Source: Girardinichthys multiradiatus
Lineage: Eukaryota; Chordata; Actinopteri; Cyprinodontiformes; Goodeidae
NCBI RefSeq assembly: GCF_021462225.1
Contig: NC_061794.1
Coordinates: 18,679,784-18,743,783, forward strand
Length of the DNA stretch: 64,000 bases
Direction of reading: 5' to 3'
The translations under genes and the position numbers were made by a program. The notes beneath the pieces are model-generated. The model had not been told where the DNA came from, did not search any database, and saw nothing but the letters and a program-made list of their open reading frames with translations. Position 1 is the first letter of the stretch. The number at the start of each line of letters is the position of its first letter. Positions 23,821 to 36,101 of the stretch are shown here, piece by piece.

Positions 23821-25010
23821 ATGTGGAAATGTATATTTACGTGGAGCGAGCATATATTTAGAAATGTTTTTGTGTTGAGTGGGTGTATGTGAATTTGAGT
23901 TTGCCACCTGGGAAGAGTATGTTTGTATGTGTGGCGAGAGGGTAGAAGGCCTGCAATCCACAACACCTAAGAGCAGGCTCCAGAAGGCCACAGCAGTCCC
24001 AGACAGCCAGACATACAGCATCATCCCAGGGCAACCATAAGCCCCGCACCGAAGTAGGTCGCCAGCAAGGCACAGGAGCAGTAGTCCATAGGTCAAAGAG
24101 ATACAAAGCGAGACACAGGGCACTGACCTCCCCTGACCCAGCCACACTGCCACTCCAAGCCGTGCAGGCCAAGTCTTACTGCCAGGGGTTGGTGTGGGCC
24201 CTGGCAGCAAGACTGCCCGCACCAAGCAGGAGAGAACCCCCAGAGCCCCAAACATGTTGGGCAGGCACCTACTCAGCACAGCAGTCGGAACCCTGAGGGA
24301 CAATGGTAGGAGGTGCACATCGTATTTCACCCTTGGGGGCCAGGCGGGCATCCCCCTGCTGGGCCCCCCATGGCACCGTCACAGATCCCAAGCCATCCCA
24401 AGCCACCTCCCACCCCCTGTCCCCGCCGATCTTCAACAGGCTCTTCGGCATGAGCCAGGGACCCACTTCGTCTCCAATCAGAACAGCCCCACCTGAGATG
24501 TTTATCTGTGTGTCTGTGGTAATGTGCAACGTTGTGATAAATGCAATGTGTTTGTCTAAAAGTGCATTAAAATTGTGGTTGTGGCTAGGGTGTATGAGAC
24601 CCCACTGTTTGTTGACAGCACTCTTCCCAACCCCAGAGCCCTAAGTGTCTCTAGTGTATTAAGACTGGGATGCAGGACAAGGCCAAATATAGCAGAGGGG
24701 GGCACTGCATGGTGCGGGCCAAGCAAGCAAGGTGAGCCCACCACCACCAGCCCAGGACCCAGAGATCTGCCAGGACATCAGGTGCTCCCAGCCACCAGAC
24801 CCCTACTGTCCACTCGGACATACCCAAATCCCTCAATCCATCAAGCCCCAACCACTGGCCAACCCACTATGCCAGGGATGCTGAGGGGGCACCCCCCACT
24901 CAGTGCACAGACAGCCACACCACCAGGAGCCACAGCAGGCCCCGAGCCGTCTGGGGACCAGGCAACAATTGCTTCTCTAAGGTCATTGCCGAAGTTTTGT
25001 TAACAAGACA
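23820..25010. repeat. GC-rich low-complexity block, unassigned
   Basis: The base composition changes abruptly from AT-rich DNA to CCA/CAGC/CCCAG-rich sequence at about 23930. It drops back at about 25000, after CCGAAGTTTTGTTAAC. Both strands hold long open frames (201 codons on -, 142 codons on +). Their predicted products are compositionally biased, with no domain, and the openness is explained by GC richness. There is no visible LTR, TIR or poly-A tail. It resembles GC-rich dispersed repeats of some fish genomes, but I cannot name a family. Confidence 0.55.
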
Positions 25011-25024
25011 TGTTTCATGATGTA

Positions 25025-25335
25025 CACTATCTTGCCAAAAGTATTTGTCTGTCTACTTTTACATGTATATGAACTTTGCCATATATTCTTTGTCTATAAG
25101 GTCCAATTTGTTGACAGACCCACCATTCTCAGCAATAGCAGCTTTAACTATTCTGTAAACATCTTCTTAAGGTTTAGGTGTGTTTATAGTTAGCTGAGAA
25201 AACCAAAATTGCAGCCTCCACTTTAATTCATCCCAAAGGTGTTCAAGAAGGCTGAGGTCAGTCAAGTTGTTAACATTGTGTTAACCCATATGCTCCAGAT
25301 TAGCAAATTGGCCAAAATTCTGTTTTCATAGAGGT
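25025..25335 (-). mobile_element. Tc1-like relic, 5'-end fragment (family D)
   Basis: It starts after a TA with CACTATCTTGCCAAAAGTAT, the characteristic terminus of a widespread fish Tc1 family. This is followed by boxes AGCAATAGCAGCTTTAACTA (25132), AAGGTTTAGGTGTGTTTATA (25170) and TTCATCCCAAAGGTGTTCAA (25228), then GCTGAGGTCAGTCAAGTTG (25251). These correspond to the reverse complement of the transposase C-terminal region. The opposite end is not visible and large parts are deleted. Confidence 0.7.
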
Positions 25336-27440
25336 GGTGATGCTTGCTGATGTTCAGTTAAACATACGTATTCAACCAGCAGCACCTGGTTACCACTTCC
25401 TTTATTAAATCCTATGGAACCAGCAAGGATGTACTTAGTTTTTCACCCAAAGCTTTTCCCTTTTGGTTTAGTTTTTGTTTAATGATTAAGATGTTGAATT
25501 CGTTGAAAGATTTTGTACCTTACATTTATAAAATTGTAGAACCTGATGGTAAGCCATAGCATTTTATTATGTACTAATATGTAAAACCATATATTTGAAT
25601 GAGGGTGTACAATCTTTTTACCGTGGTTGTATTTTTGAAAAGTCAACTGTAAAGAACCCTACATTTCAAAAGCACAAACAAAATAAAACTAAAGTTTTGG
25701 ATTTTATTATTCTGTTAAAGAAAAACTAACACAGGTTTAATCATGGTAAATGACTTTTTTTATTTGGGCTTCCAAATCCCGTTCTCTGTGGACAGAAACT
25801 GACATGTCATCGGATCTTGAAGGTTATTGTTTTTCTACTGTCCCTGCAGCCCGATCAGTATATGTGCTTCTTTCATTTCCCTTGCCAAAATAAAGTAAGG
25901 CCCAAGCTGCACCGGGGGGAGATATCTATTTTTAACTCCAGTGAATCGCAGGCATCTTGTGGGAGAAGAACACAGGGAGGGAGACACAATGTAGAGATGA
26001 CAAGATGCTTTTCACATGGCAAGACAAGACCTCCAAGAAATATGACCTAATTGGAAAGCATCTTCATTATGCAGAACATATTGTATGCACGGGCATGCCT
26101 GCCTGAAAACTATTCTTATCATTTACCATGTCCATTACTGTCTTCAGCCATTTCAGTTGGTGGCAGCTTAGAAACTATGCCGTAACCATGGTTACTTATG
26201 TGCAAGATTAGACTTAAAATGGAAGAAATTATCTTATCATAAAGCAATCTCTTTAACTTCCTTCACATGTAGCAGGAAAACTGCTGATGTATATTATAAA
26301 TTGCATCATTAGAGGATGACAAATAGAATTTTTGTCCATTCACATAGAACCTTTATTTTATATTTTTCACTCTAAAGACAGTGACCCCACCAAAGGCACC
26401 ATGTTAAACTGCTTTTCCCACCAGCGAAAAAGAGTACTTACTGAATGAGGGCGAAATGCTGATCTCATGTTTCCGCTCATGCTCCTGCATCCAAATCAAG
26501 AGATAGCTGCACACATGCCGCTGTATCCTGTACCCCGGAGAGATTGTCAAGGCTGCTTTTATAAATGATTCTCCCACGCAGAAAAAAAAAAAAACATTAA
26601 GGAACTCAGAGGAAACAATAAACGACCCAGGGAGGTGTTGAGACACCACATGCATTTTATACAGCAATAAAATGCAGGACTTTGCCTTTTTTCCCCCACC
26701 CTAGTTGTGCTTGCATTCAGAGATTGCTTCATCAGTCATTTTCTGGCTGCAGGGACTTCTGCTTCCACACATACGAGACAAAACACATCGACCTGAGCTG
26801 TGTGTGGGGATGCTTAAATATGACTTGCACAAATAAGTTTGTCAATATTTTGTGTGAGGGAAAGATTTTCCTACATTCACTGGTGGATGCCGAAGTAGCT
26901 TAAACAAAAGCTGCACACAGAAGATAATATTAGAAAATAAAAAAAGTAAAAAATCAATGTTGCCTTTTTAGGGAAGGGTTGTTGTCTTTTATCCATCCTT
27001 AAACACCTTCACAGAACAGAGACACGGGACCTAGATTCAGACACTATGTGTTATCTGGGAGTGGAGCCAGGAGGACTTTCCTTGCGGAAGTGACGATGTA
27101 CAACTCTAAAGTTTGTTGGACTTAAATCTTTCTCCTTTAAACCTACATCAGACCTTGCTGAAAGTACTTCTAAATTTGGTTGCCTTAATACAAACTGTTC
27201 CTCACAGATAAGAAACAGTTATGCAAGTAGGGAAAAACAGCCATTACACCTTCAAATGGTTCTAAGTATTAGAGAGTTGCTCCATATGTTAGAGCTGCAA
27301 TATATATATTGAAAATTTATTAAGTATCATTGAGCCTAATATGGTATTCACAAAAAACTACTTAGGAAGCAATACACAATGTTTCCCCTTTATTGTTAAT
27401 AAATGTTCAGGAGAGTTCAGGAAACATGTTTTTATATTTT
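25336..27440. other. Intergenic DNA, nothing recognised
   Basis: AT-rich sequence with a poly-A run (26581-26594). No coding exon, RNA gene or repeat that I recognise. Confidence 0.45.
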
Positions 27441-27444
27441 AAGA

Positions 27445-28485
27445 TAACCAGACTAAACACTGAATGCACTTTTCAAATGATGATTTCATTTATTAGGGGA
27501 AAGGCTATCCATACCAACCTGGTCCTATGTGAAAAAGTTATTGCCCTCCGAAACATAATATCTGTGCAACCCTTGGTGACAACAATTGCTATGATGCGTT
27601 TCCTATAACTTGCACTGAGACTTTTACAACCCTGTGGAGGAATTTTAGCCCACTCTTCGTTGTAGAAATGTTTTAATCCAGTCACATTGGGACAGCAGGT
27701 TTAGTGTTCTGTTACATCATCTCTATTGGATTTTAGCCCAGACTTTAGCTAGGCCATTGCAAAACCTTAATTTTTTTAGGAGCCATTCAGAGTTGGACTT
27801 ACTGGTGCGTTTTGGATTCTTGTTGTGCTGCATAACCCAATTGTGCATGAATTAAATGCCACAAACTGATAGTCTGACATCATACTTCAGGGTTTTCTGG
27901 TAAGAGAGCAGAATTCACGGTTTCATCAATTACAGCAAGTCGTCCATGTCCAAAAGCAGCAAAACAGCCCCACACCAACACCAGGTTTTACTGTCTATAT
28001 GATGATCTTTTCGTGAAATGCTGTTTTACATCAGATGTAGGTGGAGACACATTTTCCTTATCTTTTGACTCAAACAATGATTTCCCAAAAGTCTTAAGGA
28101 TCATCAAAATTTACTTTGGCAAATGTGTAATATGGCTTTATGATAGTTTTGGTCAGCAATGGTTTTCATCCTTGAACTCGCCCATGGATGCCATTTTTGC
28201 CTAGTCTCTTTCTTATTGTTAAATAATGTACCTTGCAGTTAATGGAGATAAGTGAGGTGAACAATAAATAAGATGTTTTGGGTTTTTTTCTGAACTTCTG
28301 GATGAGTTGTAGATTTTTTAGTAGGGTGGTCACTACTAGAAAGGTTCACCACTGCTCTGTTAAGGACATTACCTGGTTCTGCTAGTCTGGTTGTAATCAG
28401 GGCTGGGAGTGGCTTTCATAATTGAACAAAAAATGTGGTTTTGCACAGTCTCTTTAGGAGGGCAAATACTTTTTATGACGCTTTA
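27445..28485 (-). mobile_element. Tc1-like transposon, decayed (family E, copy 1)
   Basis: The left end holds a TIR-like stretch with GTGAAAAAGTTATTGCCCTC (27531). Reverse-complement transposase blocks follow: TTTTACAACCCTGTGGAGGA (27621), GGAATTTTAGCCCACTCTTC (27637), AGCCATTCAGAGTTGGACTT (27781), a GAGCAGAATTCACGGTTTCA block (27907) and AAGCAGCAAAACAGCCCCAC (27954). Next come TTTCCCAAAAGTCTTAAGGA (28081), a CCATGGATGCCATTTTTGCC block (28182) and GAAAGGTTCACCACTGCTCT (28340). The right end has GGGCAAATACTTTTTATGAC (28459). Frameshifts and deletions leave no functional transposase. A sister copy in the opposite orientation is at 48702-50600. Confidence 0.8.
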
Positions 28486-31400
28486 TGTGTGCTTTGCATT
28501 AGCATTTCATGTCTCCACAGGGTCCCTATGAATTTTTATTGCAAAATTCATATTAATCCATATTCATAATTTTCAGTTTTCTTTGTAAATATTTTCACAA
28601 TTTGCACAATGAAAAAATAGAAAGATTCTATTTAAATTTAGACTTACTTTAAAGCAAATGTTTTATACAATGGTCAGGCTTCAAAAATGCAAGCTGTAAC
28701 TGCCATTAAAAAGTAAAGACTGTAATAAAGGAAACAAATAAAATGAACGAACTCTCCTCTGCTGTTTTCCCAATAAGTTTATAGTGTATAACACCCAGAG
28801 TTCACCCCTGTCCTTACCTGTTCCATTACCTAAGTAGCATCTGTCTGTGAAACATCTACAGCTGCATGCATGCTTGCATTTATGGTTTCCAAGATAGTTA
28901 TGATATAAATTTAAGTCTTGTTGCCATAGATAAAGAAACAGGGTATATTATTGTAACCATGCCCAGGGTGGAAGTACAGAAAACATCTATAATTGGTTTA
29001 CTGGAGCTCATTAGGCAATTTTAGATATTTTTCTAGAAGAATTAAAATAAGAGTCTGGAAATATACATTTTTGTTTATATTCTTATTTTCATTTTTCATA
29101 CTCATTCAGGCTATGAAAATAGTAAATTCAAATTACAGACTTTTCCAGACAGAAGAATGTAGAGGTATAAACAAGGTTCCAAAAATTAAAGATTAAATGT
29201 TAGGATGGGATTTTCAATGAAACCAAAATGCTCAAAGGAAATCAGGAAGATAATGTTGACAAGGACTTAATGGAAAATAAGATGTAAAATTACAGGAAAT
29301 TAAGGACATGGGAACAAGGATGAGGGCTACAGCAGAATCCAGCAAGGAACAATAAAAACCAGGGAGCTTAAATAATGTGGAGGTGTGATTGTGACATGGA
29401 AAGCAGGTGAGAATAATCAAAAGAATGAATAGCAGCTGAGAAGAAGAGACTAATGACAGCACAGAAAGATGGATTAACTAGGGAGAACAATCAGTACTTG
29501 TTACACAGAGTCAAACTCAAAATACAGAACTTAGACAAAAGTAATCACAAAGTACATGGGATCATAACTTTAAAGTCCTTTTAGTGCAATATCAGACAAA
29601 GTGTAAGAGTGACCAGCTGCCCGGAGCAACATTAAGAAATGCTGCGATACCCCTCCCCCACCCGCTACTGTGCAATGCTGCTGCACACTGCTGGCCACCT
29701 GGCTGCAAGCAGACTTCTACACGTTTTAATTACTGATACGAAATACAAATTCATATGATCATCCTTTTCTGTTTTCAAAGAGAAATCAAGCAGATCATGT
29801 TATCCATTTTTTTATTTCAAAATTGGGTTCGAATACAATGGTATTTATTTTTACATTGTATGCTTACTTTGTTTACATCTTGTAAGTCATCGTATCATTT
29901 TAGCCACATTCATGTTCTTTTCATTGAGCAATGTCACTATATATGTTTCTGATGGGAGGTTGCACAGTGAGAGTGGGGGCAGCCTGGTGCCTGTGGAGTC
30001 AGTGGGCGCGAATGCCTTCTGTTACTTTTTACTTCCAGGTCACCTACCATCTTAGAAACTCCAACTCTGTCCCCTTGTCAAGTTTAAATAAAGGGCGTAT
30101 GTCTCTTTAAGTTACAAAAACAAACTCCACCAACAAGCACCATCTTACTTAGCGATGAATATTAACACATTTGAAAGGTTTAATCTAGTTACTGCGAGCC
30201 ATGCTGCTATATCAAATTGATGCCCATTGTAATTCAGCTAATGGATTGCTTTGCAGCTTCACCTGTACTCAAAGAGTCGTTTTACTCTGACAACTGAACA
30301 ATGAACATTTTAAAGGAGCAGAGTGCCAGATGTCACAGTTATGTTTAAATTTAGCCCTGCCTTTGTCAGAAATTAAGCTTTGGAAACATTCATTAAACTA
30401 ATTGCATCTAAATCCAATCTTTAAAGGTGTCACCATATGGCATAAAGAAAAAATAAATGTATACTTGTTTTTCTTATCCCCCCTCCATCCAGCATGCAAT
30501 TTAGATTAGTTTTAGATTATTTACTTGTTTAGAGCTTTCTTTAATCAAAAGATCATATTCATTAAGTGCAATTAAAGATGCTAACAACCATATTTTTTAT
30601 TTTGATGCACAATATTTGTCATAGGATCATACGGGAATGCAGTGATTTACCAACATGGTTCTAAGTTCTTTAAAAAGAAAAGCAAAACAACAGTAACTAC
30701 AATGTTCAGAACCAATGATACCAAGAGTCATTATGTATTTATTTTATAATTCATCCAAGAAAGACCCCATAGGACGGATATCTTGTCACGCTGTCCAGTG
30801 TCTCTATAAGTGAAGTTCGGAGTAAATGGACAAACGGTGGACACAAAAAGCATAAAAAATTATTTTAAAGACATGTGGTGCCTTTCTGTCTATGAAATAG
30901 TAAAACTGTTTTGCAAAACCTGACACAAGAGATATACTCTTCCCTGCACTGTAATTCTTCTGGCCAATGGCTCTTTGAAAAAGACAGCCTATACACAGAG
31001 GTGCTACTATGTCTCTCTGAATGTTATTTTTCACATTTATCACAGACGTATCAACAGATATGGGAACATAATAGTATAGTATAGGGAAAAAACCTACCTA
31101 GAAACCGGTTCATTTTTAGTTGCAGAAACAAACTCCACCGTCCTTTGAGTTTAGGTGCCGTTTTTATATTTGAATGGTTTATTCAAAGGTAAATTGCTAA
31201 ATAAACAAAAGGCATTTCCTTCTAACTAGTCAGGGACAAGACTGAAAAACACTGAACAGAAAATGAAGCAGGCAGTTTTCAGAAAACATCAATAGACCCT
31301 TTTAAAATAAAGTCTTGCTTGGCTGGGAAAATATAAACCTATGAATGATGGTGCAGGATCTTTCCAATACTGAGACACATTTAAGCCTAAGTAATATGTA

Positions 31401-31736
31401 CAGGTTTTTGTAGCACTGGGGGGGCGCCAGTGGTGAGGAAAACAAAGTGGAGGGAACGACTGAACCAATGTAAACTACAAAGGGAACACAGATACAACAT
31501 ACACTAAACAGTAATCTTGTCAACACACTAAACAGAATTCAAAACAAGGATACAAAATACAAAACTAACAGAAAACTAATGACATCTTCAACAGTACGAA
31601 AGTGATTCTGTTTCAATATTCAGTGTAGTACTTTTGCGAAATATTTAATTGAGTTTGAACATTTGCATTTAAATATCATAACAGTTAAATGTATACATTC
31701 TGTTTATCATGTACAGTTGACATTTTTGCCCCAGTA
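28486..31736. other. Intergenic DNA with a possible unassigned repeat near 29230-29520
   Basis: Mostly AT-rich DNA without recognisable genes. The segment at about 29230-29520 contains a GGGAGCTTAAATAATGTGGA stretch, a purine-rich GAGAATAATC and a GGAACAATAAAAACCAGG stretch. In reverse complement, the TATTTAAG-like box upstream of other features recalls an LTR-type repeat. I could not define its ends. Confidence 0.4.
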
Positions 31737-32077
31737 TGGGCTTCATAGTGACACAGTTATTAGCACTGTTGCAATGCAGCAAGAAGCCAGGGGTCTTTCT
31801 GCATGGTGGTTGCATATTCTCCTCCTGCATGTTTGGATTGCCTTAGGCTTCCTCCCACTTTCCACAATTCAAAAACACACAACTTAGGTTCATTCACCTC
31901 TCTAAGTTGCCCTTATAGGTCAGAGTGTTTGTTTGCATGGTTGTCTGTCCTGTTTGTCTCTGTGTTACCTTGGTGACGGACTGGCAGCCTATTCAGGGGG
32001 TACCCATCTGCTCACTCATTGATTGCTGGAGACATCAGCCTCCCCATGACCCAGAAGGATCATAAAATGGATGGATT
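31737..32077 (+). repeat. Dispersed fish repeat with (GGAT)n tail, second copy
   Basis: Opposite in orientation to the copy at 1386-1735. The boxes are GCATGGTGGTTGCATATTCT (31801), GGCTTCCTCCCACTTTCCAC (31846), AAGTTGCCCTTATAGGTCAG (31904) and GTCTCTGTGTTACCTTGGTG (31955), then GACGGACTGGCAGCCTATTC (31976). It ends with a short GATGGATTTGG tail near 32070. It is divergent and truncated compared with the first copy. Confidence 0.65.
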
Positions 32078-32949
32078 TGGTCTCATCATATTCATATACT
32101 GGTACACTGCTATAACGCTGGATTGAGCTACTTTAAGTGGTGCTTACCCAATCAGACTTCTCTGATTTTGGTGCTGAGGTCAAGGAACAGATACAATAAC
32201 AGGCTTGATGTACAGTTAATTTTTTTGTGCATTTTAATGTTGTTAACAGGGATCAGCTACGTAACATAACAACATGATAAATATATAATATATTGATTTG
32301 CATATTAGAAGCCAGTGCCAAAATGTAAAAAAAAAAACTTTTAATAATCATGCAATTAAATGCAATTTGAAGAGTTAGAATATATTCATGGATGTTACAC
32401 ACTATCTTTATGTGCTGAGTGTCCTGGGAATTTACTAACATCTTTCAGGAGGCACTTCACATGAAAGAGTTTGACTGTGTGCAGCATTGGCAGCTCCCAG
32501 GTGTTGCTGATTGTATCATAAGTCATCTCTTCTAATGAATGGGAAGCAAGAGACTGCGTGCTACTCATCTGACTGTTCCTGAAACAAATGAAATGATAAT
32601 TATAACTGATGCAAAAAAAAAAATGCACTCGGGAATGATTTGTGTTTCTCTTCATATTAAGAGTCTACATGCGCATTTTGTTTTTCATTGCATGGGTACA
32701 ATCTCAGCCCTGCGGGAGGAGAACCGCTCTAACTGAATCATCGAGGGATGGAGTCTTACATAAGTCGTATGTCAATGAAAGGCGCATGTAAAAGAAGCAT
32801 GAATAACGTGGAGAAGGAACATGCATCAGTTGATATAAGATTTAATGCATTAGTTCATTTTAAAATTAGAAAGGCAACTACTAAATTCTGTAGGTCCATA
32901 CACATTTCTGATTTTCTTTCGACATAGGAAATAAAGTCCATTTTTAATC

Positions 32950-33200
32950 AGTTCACTGCTTTATATGTACTCGATGCTTACGTAAACGTAAGCAACAGCT
33001 AAATGAGAACTCTGTATTTTTTTCTATGAATTATTTCTTATTGCGGTTCACTCCCACGGCCGCGGTGTGTCTGACTCACGAGCGCGCCTCATCTGTCGGG
33101 TGCGCGCACCAGTCATGCCTCATCCATCGCGCGCCTCGCTTGCGTCGGAGGGTAAAAGAGGAATTTAGTCTTTTATTCCTTAATTATCTCATCTGCTCCC
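32950..33200 (+). promoter_or_regulatory. gpr153: CpG-rich promoter region, probably of gpr153
   Basis: Within AT-rich surroundings, 33050-33160 is dense in CpG and CGCGC: CCCACGGCCGCGGTG, ACGAGCGCGCCTC, GGGTGCGCGCACC and TCGCGCGCCTCGCTTGCGTC. No clear TATA box sits at a fitting distance. It lies upstream of a strong splice donor at 33563 on the strand of gpr153, and no other gene start is near. A CpG-type promoter is the best explanation; the link to gpr153 is inferred from position. Confidence 0.55.
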
Positions 33201-33562
33201 GTTGCCGCTCCACTCAACGCTTTTTTCAGAGAGAAACCGGCATTTCTTTTAATAAACAAACCAAACGGTTCGATAATCTTTTGTATTTTTCCCCCTCAAT
33301 GAAACAAAAAGAGGGGCAAGACGAGGAGTAACTGTCTCCAGCTGCGGTGCTGTGATGTGTTTCCTTTATCTTTGTAGGTCGTTCCCTTAACTTGATGCTG
33401 CCGACACTCCTGTCACAGTATACAGCTTGAGGATTTAAATGCAGGGAAGCCACTTTAATGGACTTGAACTGACCAGACTAGGCAATCGCCTTTCATTCCC
33501 GTGGAAAGAAAATAATAATGAGCCGCTAGGAGCGTGAATATCCTGTGGAAAAACAAAAAAAG
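33060..33562 (+). other. gpr153: Putative non-coding first exon of gpr153
   Basis: The CpG-rich sequence continues into less biased DNA and ends at AAAAAAAG|GTAAGATAAG, a near-perfect vertebrate splice donor at 33563. The coding exon at 60149 begins with an acceptor and has 254 bases of untranslated leader before its ATG, so at least one upstream non-coding exon must exist. This segment is the best candidate in the window. Its 5' limit is not determined, and no transcript evidence was available. Confidence 0.45.
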
Positions 33563-34484
33563 GTAAGATAAGCTGATGATGTTATGTCACACTCACTGGT
33601 GATTTGCCCGCTAATTCATAATTGATATTAAACAAACAAAAATTACGAGGCTCTATGCAATCAGATGGTATTTTGCAGCACAAACAGCTCAGGTGATTGG
33701 GGAAAAAGTGAATATGAATGCAAATGTTTGACTCAAAATGTGCACCAGCGTTGCAGGTCTGACCTATATCAAATGGCACCAAAGACAAATTTGGATCGAG
33801 AAGTGGCCTGATTCAAAAATGAATGGCATGCAATACATACCATAGATTTAGTTAAGGGCCATGGCAGCTTAATTAAATGAGGACCGTCAGCTACAATAAA
33901 TGTATGTGCTGTAAGACTGGTAATTACGCAGAGCAAGCTGAGTATTGACAGAACACCCACCAATAAAAGGGACATGTAACCTAGATACAGTGGTGTACCT
34001 ATTGACTAAACTGGCATTAGGGAAAAAAAGACTCCTGAATGTTTTAGTATATTAGTTATTACAGGTACAAATAGGACTTGTAAACTTAATTTTAGAAATT
34101 AGTTTATCAGTTCTGTTTAATGTTTAATATATGTCTTTTCTGCATTTTTATCTGATTATATATATTTTCAAATATTATAGTGGTTGGTACAGATTACATA
34201 TGTTCATTTTCCGCCTTTCAGGAAGTTTTTAACTTGAATTTAGGGGAAGCAGGTAGCAAAGTTTCAAGGCTGACCTCATACTTTACAAGCATGTGGAACA
34301 AGCATAGTTGCACATCATTCCTATTATACAGTGGCTGTAAATTGAAACTTTTTTCTGATGTTAAAAATGAGACAAGGATAAATCATTTCGAAACTTTTTC
34401 CACATATGTGACACATATTCTGCACAAGTAAAATATAAATACAAATTATTTTCAAAGGAAGAAGTCAAAAAATGCAATAACCTG

Positions 34485-35650
34485 ATTGCATAAGTGTGGA
34501 CACCCTAAACTAAAAGTTGGTTGACCAAAGTGACCTTCTTGTACAAATGTATCAGTAAGAACAAGGTACAAAAAATGTCACAGTTTTATATATACCTCAT
34601 GGCACAGCAAAGACAGTCATCAACAGAGAACATATATTGCACATTATAAAAGCTGAATCTTTCTCAATAATCGAGATAATCGATAAAAAAAAAATATAGA
34701 AACTGGTCAGGGAGGCTGACAAGAAGCTAAGTATTTTGCCCAAGCTCTGGTTGCGTTCAACATATGACAATAATATCCAAGTAGGGTTGTAAGACTGAAA
34801 CATTTTATTCCAAAAAAGGAAAAAAAAAAGGCTTCTGAGAGCCTTTGCTCTGATTAAATCCAACTTTGGTTCCCTATTCCAAATTTAAGTTTTAAATTAT
34901 TCATACCTCTGGCAGATTTAACTCTGAAACTATTTTACTCAACCAAAACATTTGTTTCTGAATATAAATGAGACAGGTATCTTTCAAAAAATATTAAAAC
35001 AATATTAAAGGAGAATCAATTTGAAACAAAAATAAATCTGATTTTATTTAAAACTGGCATGTCGACAGTTATTTCCATCTTTCTCAATAATCAACTGACA
35101 ATCTTTATTGATGTTACAGCAACCAAATTCTGGGACTGCCTGGGCCACTCCAAAATATTAATATTACATTCAATGAGAAGACACACATTGTTTGACACAT
35201 AAACAACACCGAACGTGACGATAAGAACACCTTGCCTACAGTGAAACATTGTGGTGAAAGCATCATGATCTCGGGCTTACTTTTGTTCAGATGGATTTTT
35301 TTTTTTTTTTTTTGTCTAGCTTGAGAAAAACAGTTTCAAATACAAGTCATCATTGACCCAAAACTTTTTAAGCTTTTAAAAGAAAGATGAATTTGATTAA
35401 AGATTGTGAAGATTGTATTTTTCAGCATCATAGTAAGTCCAATCATGCATCCAAATCAACAGAAATAATGGCTTAATAAGAGGAATATTTAGGTTTTGGA
35501 GTAGCTGAGATAGAGTTCAGAACTGAATCTGACAAAATCTGTTGGGTCAGATGAAGAGGATTATGGACAGATGTATTCACAATCTGATAATTTTGGTTGA
35601 GGGTGCAAAGATTGTCAAAATGTGATACATTTTAACTAGTTTGTACACTT
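34485..35650. mobile_element. Strongly decayed Tc1-like relic (uncertain)
   Basis: Terminal-type sequence GCATAAGTGTGGACACCC (34489) resembles the ends of a fish Tc1 family. Weak matches follow: a GGACTGCCTGGGCCACTCCA block (35133), a GAAACATTGTGGTGAAAGCA block (35244), and a GGTGCAAAGATTGTCAAAAT block near 35603. Gaps and substitutions are heavy and the edges are approximate. Confidence 0.4.
35300..35317 (+). repeat. Poly-T run
   Basis: An uninterrupted T tract inside the decayed Tc1-like relic. Confidence 0.9.
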
Positions 35651-36101
35651 GTGAGCCACTGCATTTGATTGATATTTAGCATGCAATTCATTTTAACATT
35701 AGATTTAGCACAGTTGCCACCACAGGACAGAGGAGAGTGTGGGTGATGTGCAGTTTCAGGAAAGAAAGCAGCCATGGAGGCTGATGATTGCTGTTGGGAA
35801 AAAGAGCTGCAGCCTGCGTGCGACAGTTTTTGCTACAACCCAAAACCTCACAACAGATCTCAATGTTTCACGGAGCAAGTGTGACAATTTGTTTGTCGCA
35901 CGTTCAGCTCTGTCTTTTTATGACCATGTTAGGCTGCGTTCACACTTTCCCTGTTTCCATTTACCAACAGAAAATTGACTCTCTTCATTTAGACAACATT
36001 ATGTTGTGTTGTAACCGTAGCATTAAAGAGCATTCTAAAACATGGTGTCTTCTAGAAGGGCTAGTACTTTTACACCTATTTGAAAGTATTACAATCAAAT
36101 A

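Noticed and set aside
23746..24351. 201-codon open frame on the - strand and a 142-codon frame on the + strand (24575-25003)
   Set aside because: They lie in a GC-rich low-complexity block and run through a GT microsatellite. The amino-acid composition is biased and no domain or start context is convincing.
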